NCBI GenBank assembly: GCA_014905825.1
Contig: JACGCN010000006.1
Coordinates: 1,860,001-1,924,000, forward strand
Source of the DNA: Lyophyllum atratum
Taxonomy: Eukaryota; Basidiomycota; Agaricomycetes; Agaricales; Lyophyllaceae
Reading direction: 5' to 3'
DNA: 64,000 nucleotides
Below, in pieces: positions 27,001 through 37,461 of the stretch. Within the stretch, counting starts at the first letter, position 1; each line of letters begins with the position of its first letter. The notes beneath the pieces were generated by a model. The model had not been told where the DNA came from and did no database searches. It saw nothing but the letters and a program-made list of their open reading frames with translations. A program made the position numbers and the translations under genes.

Positions 27001-29279
27001 CATGAAGTTAAGTGTGTTCAATTACGTTTATGATTCACCGTACCTGTGCGCGCCACCACAGCCAGAGCATGCCGCGAGCTTCCGTCAGGAGAGATGTTGC
27101 CGCGAATACGAACAACCTTGGTCCCGCAATAAAGCATACACTTTGAGTTTTCTTCTTTAAAGTTTTGCCACCGGACGAGGTCCTCTTCCTTCATCGGGAT
27201 TTTGCTAACAGGCACACTTTCGCCAGTGAGCATACTCTCGTTTACGATTGCGTCCCCAGAAAGCAGAAAGAGGTCAGCGGGTAAGAGGCTGGAGTCGAAG
27301 TTAGACAAATTGACAACATCGCCGGGGACAAGGTTAGTAGAGTCACGTTCGACCCCTGCAGTACTCAGTACCTTCAAAGTGCGAATTTGGTTGGAGTACT
27401 TACAACGGCCATCAATCAAAACGTCGACTTTGCATGAAAAGCGTGAAATATCACGCATCCTTCTTATTGTCTAGAAGAGAGATCAGTAGAGGTTTCTACC
27501 AGACCACTGATGGACAAACCTTTTTGGTCTCCAGAAGGGTCGCAGTGATAGTGATGACAGATATGAGAGCGATGCAAAACGCATAGTAGTAATAGTCATC
27601 GATCGACCATAGAGCGATACTGGCAATTTGAAAGACATAGAAAGGGTGGATAACCTCATGTCAACAGTCAGTTTATATACCAAGAAATATGAACAAGGAG
27701 GCCTTTACTTCATCAATCAGAAGCGAAACCGTCGACTTCCCTTCGATTTCAATCTCATTGTTTCCAAAGAGAATGAGACGTTGTTTCCTTGCCGATTCGT
27801 CCATTCCACTTTGAAAAGACGATAAAGAAGTGCGAGATGGATCCCTCCAATCCCTTGAAAAAGGAATGAGAGGATGCATGGCCAATTGAACTGGCTACTA
27901 ACCTAATCATGGTAAATAACCCATTCCTAGGGTCTAGAGCAAACCTAGAGTAGCGATAATCCACGACTAGGAGACGCTGAAGCATGTTGCCCTCTGAGAT
28001 AATCCCATTTGCTTTGCTGATGTTCAAGATCGATGCCAGCCCCGCATTCGTAGTGACCTGGTCGACCGGCACAGTAGGAGAGAAAACAGTAGTGATGGGA
28101 TAGGGGTAATCGAGCGAGCGCACTGGCGACAAGATGAGGTCTCTGTGGGTAGTCTTGCAGACCATCAAATCACGATTTAAAACGTTCGAATAGATAACCC
28201 ACCTCGATTACAACAAAACCATTTCTCAAATCGACGAAAGCTTTTTCTTGGGCCACCCATCGCAACCATAAGCGAGGGAACCAATGCCCGAGGAGGCCAA
28301 GTAGACCTAGCGTCATCACGCACGCAGCTCGCCATAGCCAAGCGCGCCATGTAACTGCCTCGTACCCAGTCAAACGGATGATGCTGTCTTCGTCGGAGAT
28401 ATAGATAGTCTGCCTGCTAGGCGGACCTGGAGGTGGGGGGTCTCGCAACTCGGGTATATCTATGTCAATCCGCGCTTCGTCTCCAAAAACTGGGTCGATA
28501 GACATAAGAGGGATTCCAAACGCAGACGGGGAAGGGGGGTCGGAGTCATACTCCATACTTGGAGTTATGGATGCATCGTCTCGAATGATGGCCATTGACT
28601 GCAGCGACTCAGAGTCGGATTCCTCTTCAGCAGACGAGTATCCCCAGCGCTCCACTTCATCTTCATCGTCAGTCTCGATAGCATAGTCAGACCCTGCATC
28701 AGAACGCCTGCTACGGCGCGAAAGGCGACTGGTTGAAGCGTACGAAAACTGCGAACCCGAACGCGTACGGCGCGGGGGCGTCGCAGTCGCAATAGTCCTG
28801 CCAAACAAGTGGGCTAATCCACCAAAAACGCTCGGCCGAGATGTTGGGGAAACGGAGGTCCGCCGCCGTCGTCGACCTGGTCCATCGTGTTCGTCACCGA
28901 TAAGGGCGTCTTCCTCTCCTGGTATCTGGATATCATCGTCCTCGATACTCTGCCGCGAGACTTGGCTGTCTTTGCTTAACCTCCGACTTCGCCAGCCAGA
29001 CCTTCCTGAGTCTTGGCTCTTTCTCCGGGACCGTGACCAATTCTCACTGCTTCTTCTTCCAGCCTCGTGGACCGACATTCTCGACACGCTGCTGGGATTC
29101 ACGGAGTGTCCTGGTCCAGAGAACATGCTTCCCTCTCCATCTTCGCCATACGTCGTGCTATACTGGGAGTCACGTCGCGAACGCCTGTTGTTGTCCAGAG
29201 CAGTGTTGATATCAATGGCTGAGGCGCCTTCGGTGTAGTCGTGTGAGGTGAATCCTGAAGGCTCTGAGGCCGATACCAT
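24012..29279 (-). CDS. P5B-type cation/polyamine-transporting ATPase
   Basis: A large integral membrane pump of the ATP13A2/Ypk9 group, expected in vacuolar or endolysosomal membrane. It is split by many short introns and spans about 1,450 residues. Visible landmarks in order: an Arg/Ser-rich disordered N-terminus of about 300 residues (from MVSASEPSG at 29279), two hydrophobic helices (near 28200-28330), the actuator loop motif [10 protein letters not shown], the P5B membrane motif [10 protein letters not shown], the phosphorylation site [28 protein letters not shown], and the hinge MCGDGANDC. The final helices ([13 protein letters not shown] and [13 protein letters not shown]) precede a basic tail ending VEGGMR. 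PPALP rather than PPELP assigns it to P5B and not P5A. P5B pumps such as ATP13A2 export polyamines; the cargo here is inferred. Divergent from the SDR gene 230 bp away. Confidence 0.92.
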
Positions 29280-29509
29280 TTCGTACGCGTTACTCGTCGA
29301 AGCTATGGCGGCGAGTCGCTGTCTATGACAATTCTAGAATCTAGAGCTAGAGGGCGTTGAGCATTGAGAAAAGCCGAGTCCGATGACCGAACAGGGACCG
29401 ATTATGAGTCCACGTGGCCGGCTGCTTATACCCGGAAGCAACCTGATTTAAGTCGTAGTAGCAAGTACAGCATGGGCGTTTAATTACCCCAGGCCCGCTT
29501 CAGCCCATC
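29280..29509. promoter_or_regulatory. Shared divergent promoter, P5B ATPase / SDR
   Basis: 230 bp between opposed ATGs. No named binding site is claimed. Confidence 0.4.
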
Positions 29510-30954
29510 ATGTCCTCCTACAATAAGACCCGACACCAGCAGCAGAATCCTGAGGATTTCTACAAAGTAACCACCGACCGCATCAAGAAAATACAGTCTC
29601 AACTGGCAACTGCACCCAGAGGAACACGGCTAAAGGGCAAGGTTTGTATCATCACTGGTGTCGGATCGTTGAAGGGAATAGGGTAGGTGCAGCTGCCTCA
29701 CTTTCTTTAACCTGGCTAACTGCGCTTCAAGCCGTGCTTCCGCCATCCACTTCGCCCACGAAGGTACAACGATCGGAGCCTGACGCTCAAGAGCCATCTA
29801 ACCTCCTGGCAGGGGCGAAACATCTCTACCTCATTGACTTCGATCCTGCCAACCTTCCTGACCTTAAGGCGACTATTGAAAAGGTATACCCTGATGTACA
29901 GGTGAGAGAATGCGACCGTTTCAGTGGTATTATGTTGACTATTCGAAAGGTCACCACGATCCAAGCAGATGCAGCAGACGAAGCTGCCATTTCTGGAGCC
30001 TGTGACCAAGCCCTGCGTGAGGAGGGTCGATTGGATGTTTTCTTTGCCAACGTATGTAGATTTTTTCCTTGCGCACGACACTGAAATAAGACCCAATAAG
30101 GCTGGCGTTGCGTCAAGGAATGCGCTGGCGGACACAACGGCAGAAACCTTCATGAATAGTATGAGGATCAATGCTCTATCGTCTGTTTCTATCGTACAGT
30201 TCACGCATGATGAACCTTACACGTTTTCAGATGCTTCCATGCTGTCAAGTTTGCTTCAGCCTGCAATGCAAAAGACAAACTCGTCGAGGGGGAAGGCATG
30301 TAGCGGTGGAAGCATTATTATGACTGCTTCTAGTGAGCACGTTCTTCCCCCGTATTATTTATTCCCTGACACTCTCATTAGCTGCTGGAATCCGCTCCGG
30401 AGCGGGAACCGTGGATTGTAAGTAATGAAGTAATTCTATAATTAAGACAGGAACTAACAAGTTCAATAGACAGCGCTAGCAAGGCTGCGTGCGTTCCAGC
30501 TCTTCTCGCTCAGTACTGTACTTGACCTTTTTCGCAGCGTCAACTCCATCGCCAAAACATCAGCATACCAATTGCAGAAATGTGACGTGCGAGTAAACAC
30601 GATCTGCCCTGGCTTGATCGAGACTGGTATGACAGGGGAAACCTTTGAATACGCTCGCCAGCGCGGAACTGCTGGAAAAATCGGTCAACTAAACCCCCTA
30701 GGACGATTTGGTGTCCCTGAAGGTTCTCGGTTCTTGATTTACTTGTGCCGTACATCTCTAAAGATTAGTTCATTATACAGAAATCGCCCAGGTGGCAGTG
30801 TTCTTGGCCTCAGGTACTTTTTCTTGTTGGCCACCATACGTAATAATCTCTTACACCAGATTTAGATGATTCCAGCTACGTGAATGGGCAAAATATTGCG
30901 GTGGATGGTGGCTTGTCGGCGTCGCATCCTGTTGCACCTGGGAGATGGGTTTGA
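29510..30954 (+). CDS. Short-chain dehydrogenase/reductase
   Basis: NAD(P)-dependent oxidoreductase of the SDR superfamily, with about ten short exons. It starts MSSYNKTRHQQQNPEDF, a polar N-terminal extension before the Rossmann fold. Seen in order: the cofactor motif TGVGSLKGIGRA, the acidic LIDFD that favours NAD over NADP, DAADEAA, an AN-AG strand end, GGSIIMTAS, the catalytic DYSASKAA (split by an intron inside the tyrosine codon), RVNTICPGLIETGM and the closing GQNIAVDGGLS. One extra C at 30260/30261 breaks the frame between KFASA and AMQKT. The substrate cannot be read from sequence. Confidence 0.85.
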
Positions 30955-31158
30955 GGGATCCTTGACGCCTGAGATGTGATTTCCTTCAAAATACGTAGAT
31001 GTAGGCTACATGCATGTTGGCAAGAGTCATCCTACTTCCGATGGAAATCTAATTGAGGGGCTTCGTGTCTCTCAACTTAAACACGAGTGGTACTTTGATG
31101 GGACTAAGACAAGAGGGTGAACATGTAGCCATGGAGCGGCCATAGAGTTGCTTGTCAC

Positions 31159-33548
31159 TCACGTGAGAGTAAGTCCAGGCCTTGAAGCCAAAATCCTTGC
31201 CTTCTTCTGCTCGAAGGTTTCAGCGGCAAACTGGGGCTCCTCTTTAACTTCAATCTTATATCGAGATACGAGCATGGTCAAGATTGCAATTCCTTCGGTC
31301 TCAAAAAATCTAAAAGCAAGGTGATCACCACATGCAGGCAGGGCTGAAACAGAGGTAACGCACTTGCGCCCTAGACATGCGCGTGCACCTAGCACGTTTG
31401 TTAGTGGTTGTAGATGTTCCAGTGAAAAAAAGATATACCAGCACTGAAGGGCAGAAACGCATCTCGAGGCCATTCACCAAGGAAACGCGAAGGTTTGAAA
31501 GAATGAGGGTCGTCCCAATAACGCGCTAAGTCGCATCACATATAAGAAATTGTGGAATAAGGTAGAACCCACTCACGGTTGTAGTGTAGCCCTGGAACAT
31601 CGATAACGATATCTGCTCCCTTTGGAATGGCAACAATAGTCTGGTTCCCTCGAGCGTCTATGGTTGTCAAACTCGTATCTTCCAAGCTTTCCTTAGGAAT
31701 ACCCGTCACCTGTGTATGAATATAATGAGAAAATGGGGTCCGTGGAAGCAGGGCGGAACTCACGGGTGGGAACATTCGTAAAGTCTCGTAAAATACGCTA
31801 AGGCCAGAGTCAGCATAGGGCTCGACGGAGAAGAAATACCCCTACGCCATGGACTGAGTAAACAAAGGCATAGTTTCGTAGGTCTATCGGAACCCTGTCT
31901 TTTAGCATCGGCAGAATATTGACACTTGCGCCACTCACGGGAGCTTTGCCGCTCGATAGGAGACTCTGAATATGCTGATATAAAGTCTCCTGCTCATCGG
32001 GATACAAGGCCAGCATAGCAAAAGTATAACATAGAGTGTGAGCTGTTGTCTAAGGTTTTACCAGAAGGCGTGAGTTAGAATAAATATAGGACTCGCACTA
32101 TTGATATACCTCATGTCCGGCAACCAGGAAAATGAAGATATTGCCTAAAAAATACAATCAGGTACTAGCACATGAACAACAGGAGAGAAGGCGACATACC
32201 TATCAGTTCGCTCACTGTGAGCTTCGCCTCACCCGAATCAATATCGTTGGCGTCTAGAAGACTGCTAAAGAGATCGTATCTTTGTTCATTCTTGGAGTGC
32301 TGTCGCTCTCTGATCATTTCAGACATGTATCGCTACGAGCCCAGACTAGTAAGGGGAAGCCGTCGCGATCAGAGGGAATCAGCCAACGCACCTCCAACTC
32401 CTCGAAAGCAAGTTTGACGTCTCTGAGTCGCTTTGTCAAACCGAGCGCACGGTCGGGTACGATTAACTTGAGGAAAATATCCGTAGTGACAATATGAAGA
32501 GCATTCTTGAAAGTCAGCTGATGACCGGGGGGCAAGCTATCATCGTCTTTCCAAGAAATCTTGCGTCCAAAACCTAAGACTAGTTCAGCGTTCTGGCTAC
32601 TAAGTCATGGGAAGAGAGAACATCTAACCTGCGGCACCAATGACAAATAGGGCGATCTGGAATGCGCCCGTTAACTTTTTGAAAGTCGCTCAATTAGCCG
32701 TATTACTTACTGGTAAGGTCACCTCAACACAGTGACCTGTGGTGATTATCGCTTGGCTGCCCCAAACATCCTCGAACAGCGAGTTCATGATCTTGACGGT
32801 TTCGTCCCACACCATCCTATTGTTTCTCTGAAGGTGCCATTAAACGACCGGTCCCTGGATATGTGTCAGGACCTACATCAGAGAATGCGGGAGCGGAAAT
32901 TTTCCTGAATTTTTTCCACTCCTCTCCCTCAGAAGCTACGATGTTTCGGCCAAAAAAAGCAAGAATTGCATAGTGATGGACAGGTTTCGGGAAACGGGAC
33001 CGCGAGGAGGAGACTTCCTATATCAAAAGCTTCCAGTAGTCGGTTTAGGTCTTACAATGATGAATGAACCTTTATTGCCGCTGCATCTGCAAGAATTAGT
33101 GTAGTCGTAGGTGTCGGCCAAGCGGATACCTAAAGTAACAAGAATGCCATTGATGGTTGAAACAGCATGACTCTGCTTCTATACTCACTGCGGAGTGAAT
33201 ATCACATCCGAAGACCTCATACACTAAAATGAGTTGGATCGAATCGTAAATTCATTGGGCGAATGGAAGTCGAGGAATTTACTGTTATGTTTATGGAGGA
33301 ACAGGTGATTGGCGCCCGGGGTGATTCCTGGTATGGGGGGAGAAAGTTCGCCACCACGCTGCTTTGAGCAAACAACGTCCTGTACCCTGGATGATTCCTT
33401 AAAAGATTGCTAGTGTTACTGGCGCATGGCAATTTAAGGAAAGATTGTGAACGGACTGTATGGATCTAGTTGCTCTCCAGTACTCAAGGAACCTCTGCAG
33501 AATATACAGAATCCCAACGGAAGACGCTAACAGAGCGAAGGTACCCAT
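31159..33548 (-). CDS. Cytochrome P450 monooxygenase
   Basis: Haem-thiolate monooxygenase with an N-terminal membrane anchor (MGTFALLASSVGILYILQ from the ATG at 33548). Motifs in order across many small exons: ITPGANHLFLHKH, the I-helix AGHETTAHTL (split by an intron), the K-helix YETLRMFPPV, a RFLGEWPRDAFLPFSAG segment, and the haem ligand loop ARACLGRK with FETEGIAILT after it. The C-terminus ends RPGLTLT. The frame shifts at a run of six G (33336-33341) between FLPP and IPGITPG; seven would restore it. Substrate and CYP family are not determinable here, and no biosynthetic cluster surrounds it. Confidence 0.88.
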
Positions 33549-33921
33549 TGAATTCGACACGAGGGATTGGGGCTGGCGGTCGGCGAGCAACTGGCTAAGT
33601 ACTCTACGGTCGTCACGACATATCCAGATCGTGTGATTGATCGTCCTGAATTATTTACTGTTAGGCATGAGGTAAGTATGTTTCTTGCTGTCTGACTCGG
33701 GCGCCGAAGGAACGAATCAACAAAAGTAAAATCCGGTTTCTTGGACATGGGGGTGTTCTCGAGAAAATCAGGTATATATAGATGTTGCGACTACATGCTA
33801 GTACACAATGGTAAATCATCTTTACCACATTCCCATGATCTCGACAGTGATGAAAGAGGCAAGCGCCAAGAAATAACTGGTATTTTGTACTTTTAGTTAG
33901 CCACACTAATGCTCAGTATCA
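33549..33921. other. Intergenic, 373 bp
   Basis: AT-rich promoter region of the P450 gene and 3' flank of the FKBP gene. No gene supported. Confidence 0.35.
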
Positions 33922-35355
33922 TTACTTGATCTCCATTAGTTTGACCTCTATATCATTATGAACATGGTTAGGAAGAAGAGTCATTTGGAATAATATAAAT
34001 ATCCATACCGAAGATCAAGGTGGCATTTTTGGGATGCCATCCGTGCCGTTCTTCCCGTACCCCATAGCAGGTGGGATGGTCAATTTTCTCTCGCCTCCGG
34101 CCTGCATTCCAAGGATACCTTCGTCCCACCCTGTGATGAAAAATTAGAGTTGTTCGGCGGGCAGTGATGGAGACTCTATACCCTTGATAACTTCGCCTTT
34201 GCCGAGATGGAAGGTAAACTGAACATAACGTCAGATAGACGGACCATAACGCAGGACGGACACGTACTGGTTTGCCTTTGACGTTTTTATCGAACACCTG
34301 GCCGCTCGTAAGCTTTCCAATGTACCTCATACGCACGGTGCTGCCCTTCTTGGCCATGGGACCAGTGCCAATTTTCGCGTCGAGGACCTTAATCCCACCA
34401 GCAATCTCTCTTTCGACAGCTTTAGATTTGGGAGGCTGTTCTTTCTCCTTAGGCTCTGCCTTTTTCGTCTCAGGCAAGGCTTCGGCGGCTGTTGCGGCCT
34501 CGACCTTCTGTTTCTTCTGTTTCTTCTTTTCGGCTTTTGAAGGCTTAGCGCTATCTGCGTCAGACTCCCGCGTGCGCTTCAGGCCTTTGGGAGCTTCCTC
34601 AACTTCCTCGAAACGACTGTGAATGGCATGTTAGTGCTTAATGGTACTCTGAGATTCCTGTTGTAGAAAAAATTACCTTGCATCGCTTTCGATATCGTCT
34701 GGGTGCATCTCAACATCAGAGCTGACCTCGCGAAGGTCGTATGCATCCTCCTCGTCAGATTCCATGTCAGAGTCCATGTCATCAAAGGGAGGGTTGTTGA
34801 CGGCTTGATCTGCGCAGGGTATGAGTATCCTGTACTCAAGAGATGTAAGTCGGTCATACCAATGTAATTTCCAGTCAGGTATACAGTACTAAAGCGAAGC
34901 CGTCAGACAGAAGGAATTACTTAAAAGGCTAGGAAACCTACTTTTTCCCCACAAGGTCGAACTTGTATGTCTCGTCCTCCTGCAGTATAAGATCGGTTGA
35001 AGTTTGCTCGAACTGAAATTGCTGTGAACCAAAGTACGGTCCGTCATGTACATATTGTGCGCACCGTGTCAGGCTTCAAAGAACATAGAACAGTGGTGAC
35101 CGGTGCTGGGGCCTCCTCGTCCTCGTCATCTGATTCAAGTCGACCGGAAGGTTCGAACGTGAGCTTTACAGTGGTTCGGCCTGACGCGTCTTTCAACACG
35201 TCCCCGAGGGAGACATTAGTGATCCTAATGTCCGCGGGCGGTTGAAAGATTTCTTCCTTGCCGGGAGTAAGTTCGAGACTCCTGAGAAACGATGAGGCAT
35301 GGTATAATACAGTGACGCGTAAAGAAACACACCAGATTCCAATTGCGAGGGCCAT
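33922..35355 (-). CDS. FPR4: Nucleolar FKBP-type prolyl isomerase (Fpr3/Fpr4 type)
   Basis: Histone chaperone and peptidyl-prolyl isomerase. Order of parts: an N-terminal nucleoplasmin-like domain ([33 protein letters not shown]), acidic patches ([22 protein letters not shown]), a lysine-rich stretch ([13 protein letters not shown]), then the FKBP domain ([75 protein letters not shown]) and the last exon VKLMEIK ending at 33922. The ATG at 35355 opens an exon of only 23 nt. A run of five A on the coding strand (plus 34026-34030) should be six: as written the frame breaks between GIPK and NATLIF. All other junctions keep frame. Confidence 0.9.
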
Positions 35356-35477
35356 CGTTGAATCCTGCTTTGACGAATGAAAAACTTCGAGTGGCCGTGA
35401 GCTTTCAGGGCTACTTTAAACTCCGCTTGAAACTTACCCTCTGCTCACGCGACGCTTGTTGGAGGAGAGGCATCACA
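35356..35477. promoter_or_regulatory. Shared divergent promoter, FPR4 / ARPC4
   Basis: Only 122 bp between opposed start codons, with pyrimidine-rich sequence before the ARPC4 ATG. Confidence 0.4.
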
Positions 35478-36290
35478 ATGGTGAGTACTCAATGGTTCCT
35501 CGTTGTCCATCGCCGCTGACGTATGTCATAGTCTAATGTCTTAAGACCTTATCTTGCTGCGGTCAGATCAACCCTGACAGCCGCTCTGACATTAGAGAAC
35601 TTCTCATCTCAGGTAATCAGTTGCTATGTAGGAGATTGATTCTCGTGCTAATATCCTGGCAGGTCGTGGAGAGACACAATAAACCTGAAGTGGAGGCTGG
35701 GTAGTTGCCCCATGTTTGACGTGTAACTTGAGCTAACGAGCCGCAGGGGGTCGAAAGAAGTCCTGTTGAACCCATTAACGATATCCCGTAACGAGAACGA
35801 GCGCGTTCTGATTGAACCCTCAGTCAACTCTATCCGACTCAGCATTAAAATCAAGCAAGCCGACGAAATAGAGCGCATCCTTTGCCACAAGTTCACGCGT
35901 TTTATGATGCAAAGAGCAGAGAGCTTCATCGTGCTGCGGAGGAAACCAGTCCAGGTAAGTCTCAACTCTGATCTTACGGATACACGAGCTAAGCACACTT
36001 ACAGGGATACGATATATCATTCCTTATAACCAACACCCACTCAGAGACTATGTTAAAGCATAAGATCGTCGATTTTATCATCCAGTGCTTGTCCTCCTTA
36101 TCATCTCGAGTCCGTCGCTCACTAGTCTTTTTGTCAGATTCATGGAGGAAGTGGATAGGGAGATCAGCGAGATGAAACTTAGTCTCAATGCTCGGGCACG
36201 GACGGTTGCAGAATCATACCTTACTGCAGTAAGAGCATCGTCTAATTCATTGCATGTTGATCTTATCCCGCCTTTTAGTTCAACACATAA
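35478..36290 (+). CDS. ARPC4: Arp2/3 complex subunit 4 (ARPC4/Arc19)
   Basis: Core subunit of the branched-actin nucleator at cortical patches. Seven exons, 35478-35480, 35532-35612, 35663-35700, 35747-35954, 36005-36084, 36138-36228 and 36279-36290, join to 170 residues, the normal length. Exon 1 is the ATG alone, and the last exon is 12 nt (FNT and stop). Nearly the whole sequence is diagnostic: [104 protein letters not shown]. No frame break. Confidence 0.95.
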
Positions 36291-36413
36291 ATTTGTACTT
36301 TCTCATCCTAGGAGAGGAGAAGTGAACATATTTTCGTTCATTGTATTTGTATCGACTTTACTACCTCTTATCCGAACAGCAAGCCCTCAGCACCATCCAC
36401 TTTCCAACGAAGA

Positions 36414-37016
36414 TCACAAAGACCGTAACACTAATCTCTCTAGTTTATCTCTGATACCACTCGACCATTCCCGATCTAGGATGCTGTATAGGTTTACGTG
36501 TGTATATTTTCCCTCCCCATCCTTCCAGCATTCTCTTAACTTCCCGTCTAACTTCGCTTCAAGAACCTTCTCCAGCCATGAGCACATGGGCATGTTATCC
36601 TCCCCAGTCTCAAAAGTCACCCTGTGTAACTTCCTATCTTGGAATGCATACTGCAGCAGGTGGTAAAGGGCTTCCGTCCCAACACCTCTGCGATGTAAAT
36701 GAGGAGCGACCATGATTCCCGCTTGACCAGAGTCATTTGCTTCCTCGATATAGGATAAGCCAACCATACCCCCAAAACTGGATGAGCCATCCTTGTTCTT
36801 CACATGTATGTGGAAGTCAACAATAGTCGGGTTTTCCGCGCGATTCTCCCTCCGGCTCTGTGCCTCTTGGATTGTGCATTTCGTGGGTAGGAACCTGAGG
36901 TAGCGCAAAGCGACTGGATCTGAGCGAAGGATTGCGACAGCTTCATCGTCGTCGGGATGTGGTGGCATAAGTTGCATTCGACTCGTGGACGTGAGCTGAA
37001 CACTGTGTTGAGGCAT
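36414..37016 (-). CDS. GNAT-family N-acetyltransferase
   Basis: Single exon, 200 residues, from the ATG at 37016 ([13 protein letters not shown]). Acetyl-CoA binding motif A is seen in [19 protein letters not shown] (Q/RxxGxG), followed by a helix and [20 protein letters not shown], the pattern of the RimJ/RimL (Acetyltransf_3) group. The acceptor is unknown. It sits directly left of a 206-bp tandem duplication, which begins 34 bp upstream of its ATG, so one repeat copy may form part of its promoter. Confidence 0.85.
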   Translation of the reverse strand: MPQHSVQLTSTSRMQLMPPHPDDDEAVAILRSDPVALRYLRFLPTKCTIQEAQSRRENRAENPTIVDFHIHVKNKDGSSSFGGMVGLSYIEEANDSGQAGIMVAPHLHRRGVGTEALYHLLQYAFQDRKLHRVTFETGEDNMPMCSWLEKVLEAKLDGKLRECWKDGEGKYTHVNLYSILDREWSSGIRDKLERLVLRSL

Positions 37017-37049
37017 ACTTGCGGGGGGCAACTTCTAATGGAGTCATTA

Positions 37050-37461
37050 TTGGAAGGGTTTATATACAGTCCGAGTCACGTATTATCTGATTTCGCCATC
37101 GCCATCAGTATCAAACTGATCATTCATTCATTTCTTCCGTTGCTCTTAAGAGCTCTTAAGCCGACGCGTTTTGCTCTCGGATGCCAAATAGTTGAATGAG
37201 ATCTAGAAACGCAATCGTGTGAGATTAGGTGTGGTTGGAGTCGCCAGAAAATAATTTGGAAGGGTTTATATACAGTCCGAGTCACGTATTATCTGATTTC
37301 GCCATCGCCATCAGTATCAAACTGATCATTCATTCATTTCTTCCGTTGCTCTTAAGAGCTCTTAAGCCGACGCGTTTTGCTCTCGGATGCCAAATAGTTG
37401 AATGAGATCTAGAAACGCAATCGTGTGAGATTAGGTGTGGTTGGAGTCGCCAGAAAATAAT
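37050..37461. repeat. Perfect 206-bp tandem duplication (two copies)
   Basis: Bases 37050-37255 recur as 37256-37461 with no mismatch that I can find. Each copy holds a 16-bp palindrome (CTTAAGAGCTCTTAAG at 37145-37160 and 37351-37366). The right copy contains the stop codon and last codons of the HLTF-like gene; the left copy is a free duplicate lying between that gene and the acetyltransferase. Confidence 0.95.

Noticed and set aside
21414..33548. Secondary-metabolite cluster (MBL hydrolase, SDR, P450)
   Set aside because: No synthase, terpene cyclase, transporter or pathway regulator is nearby, and housekeeping genes are interspersed.
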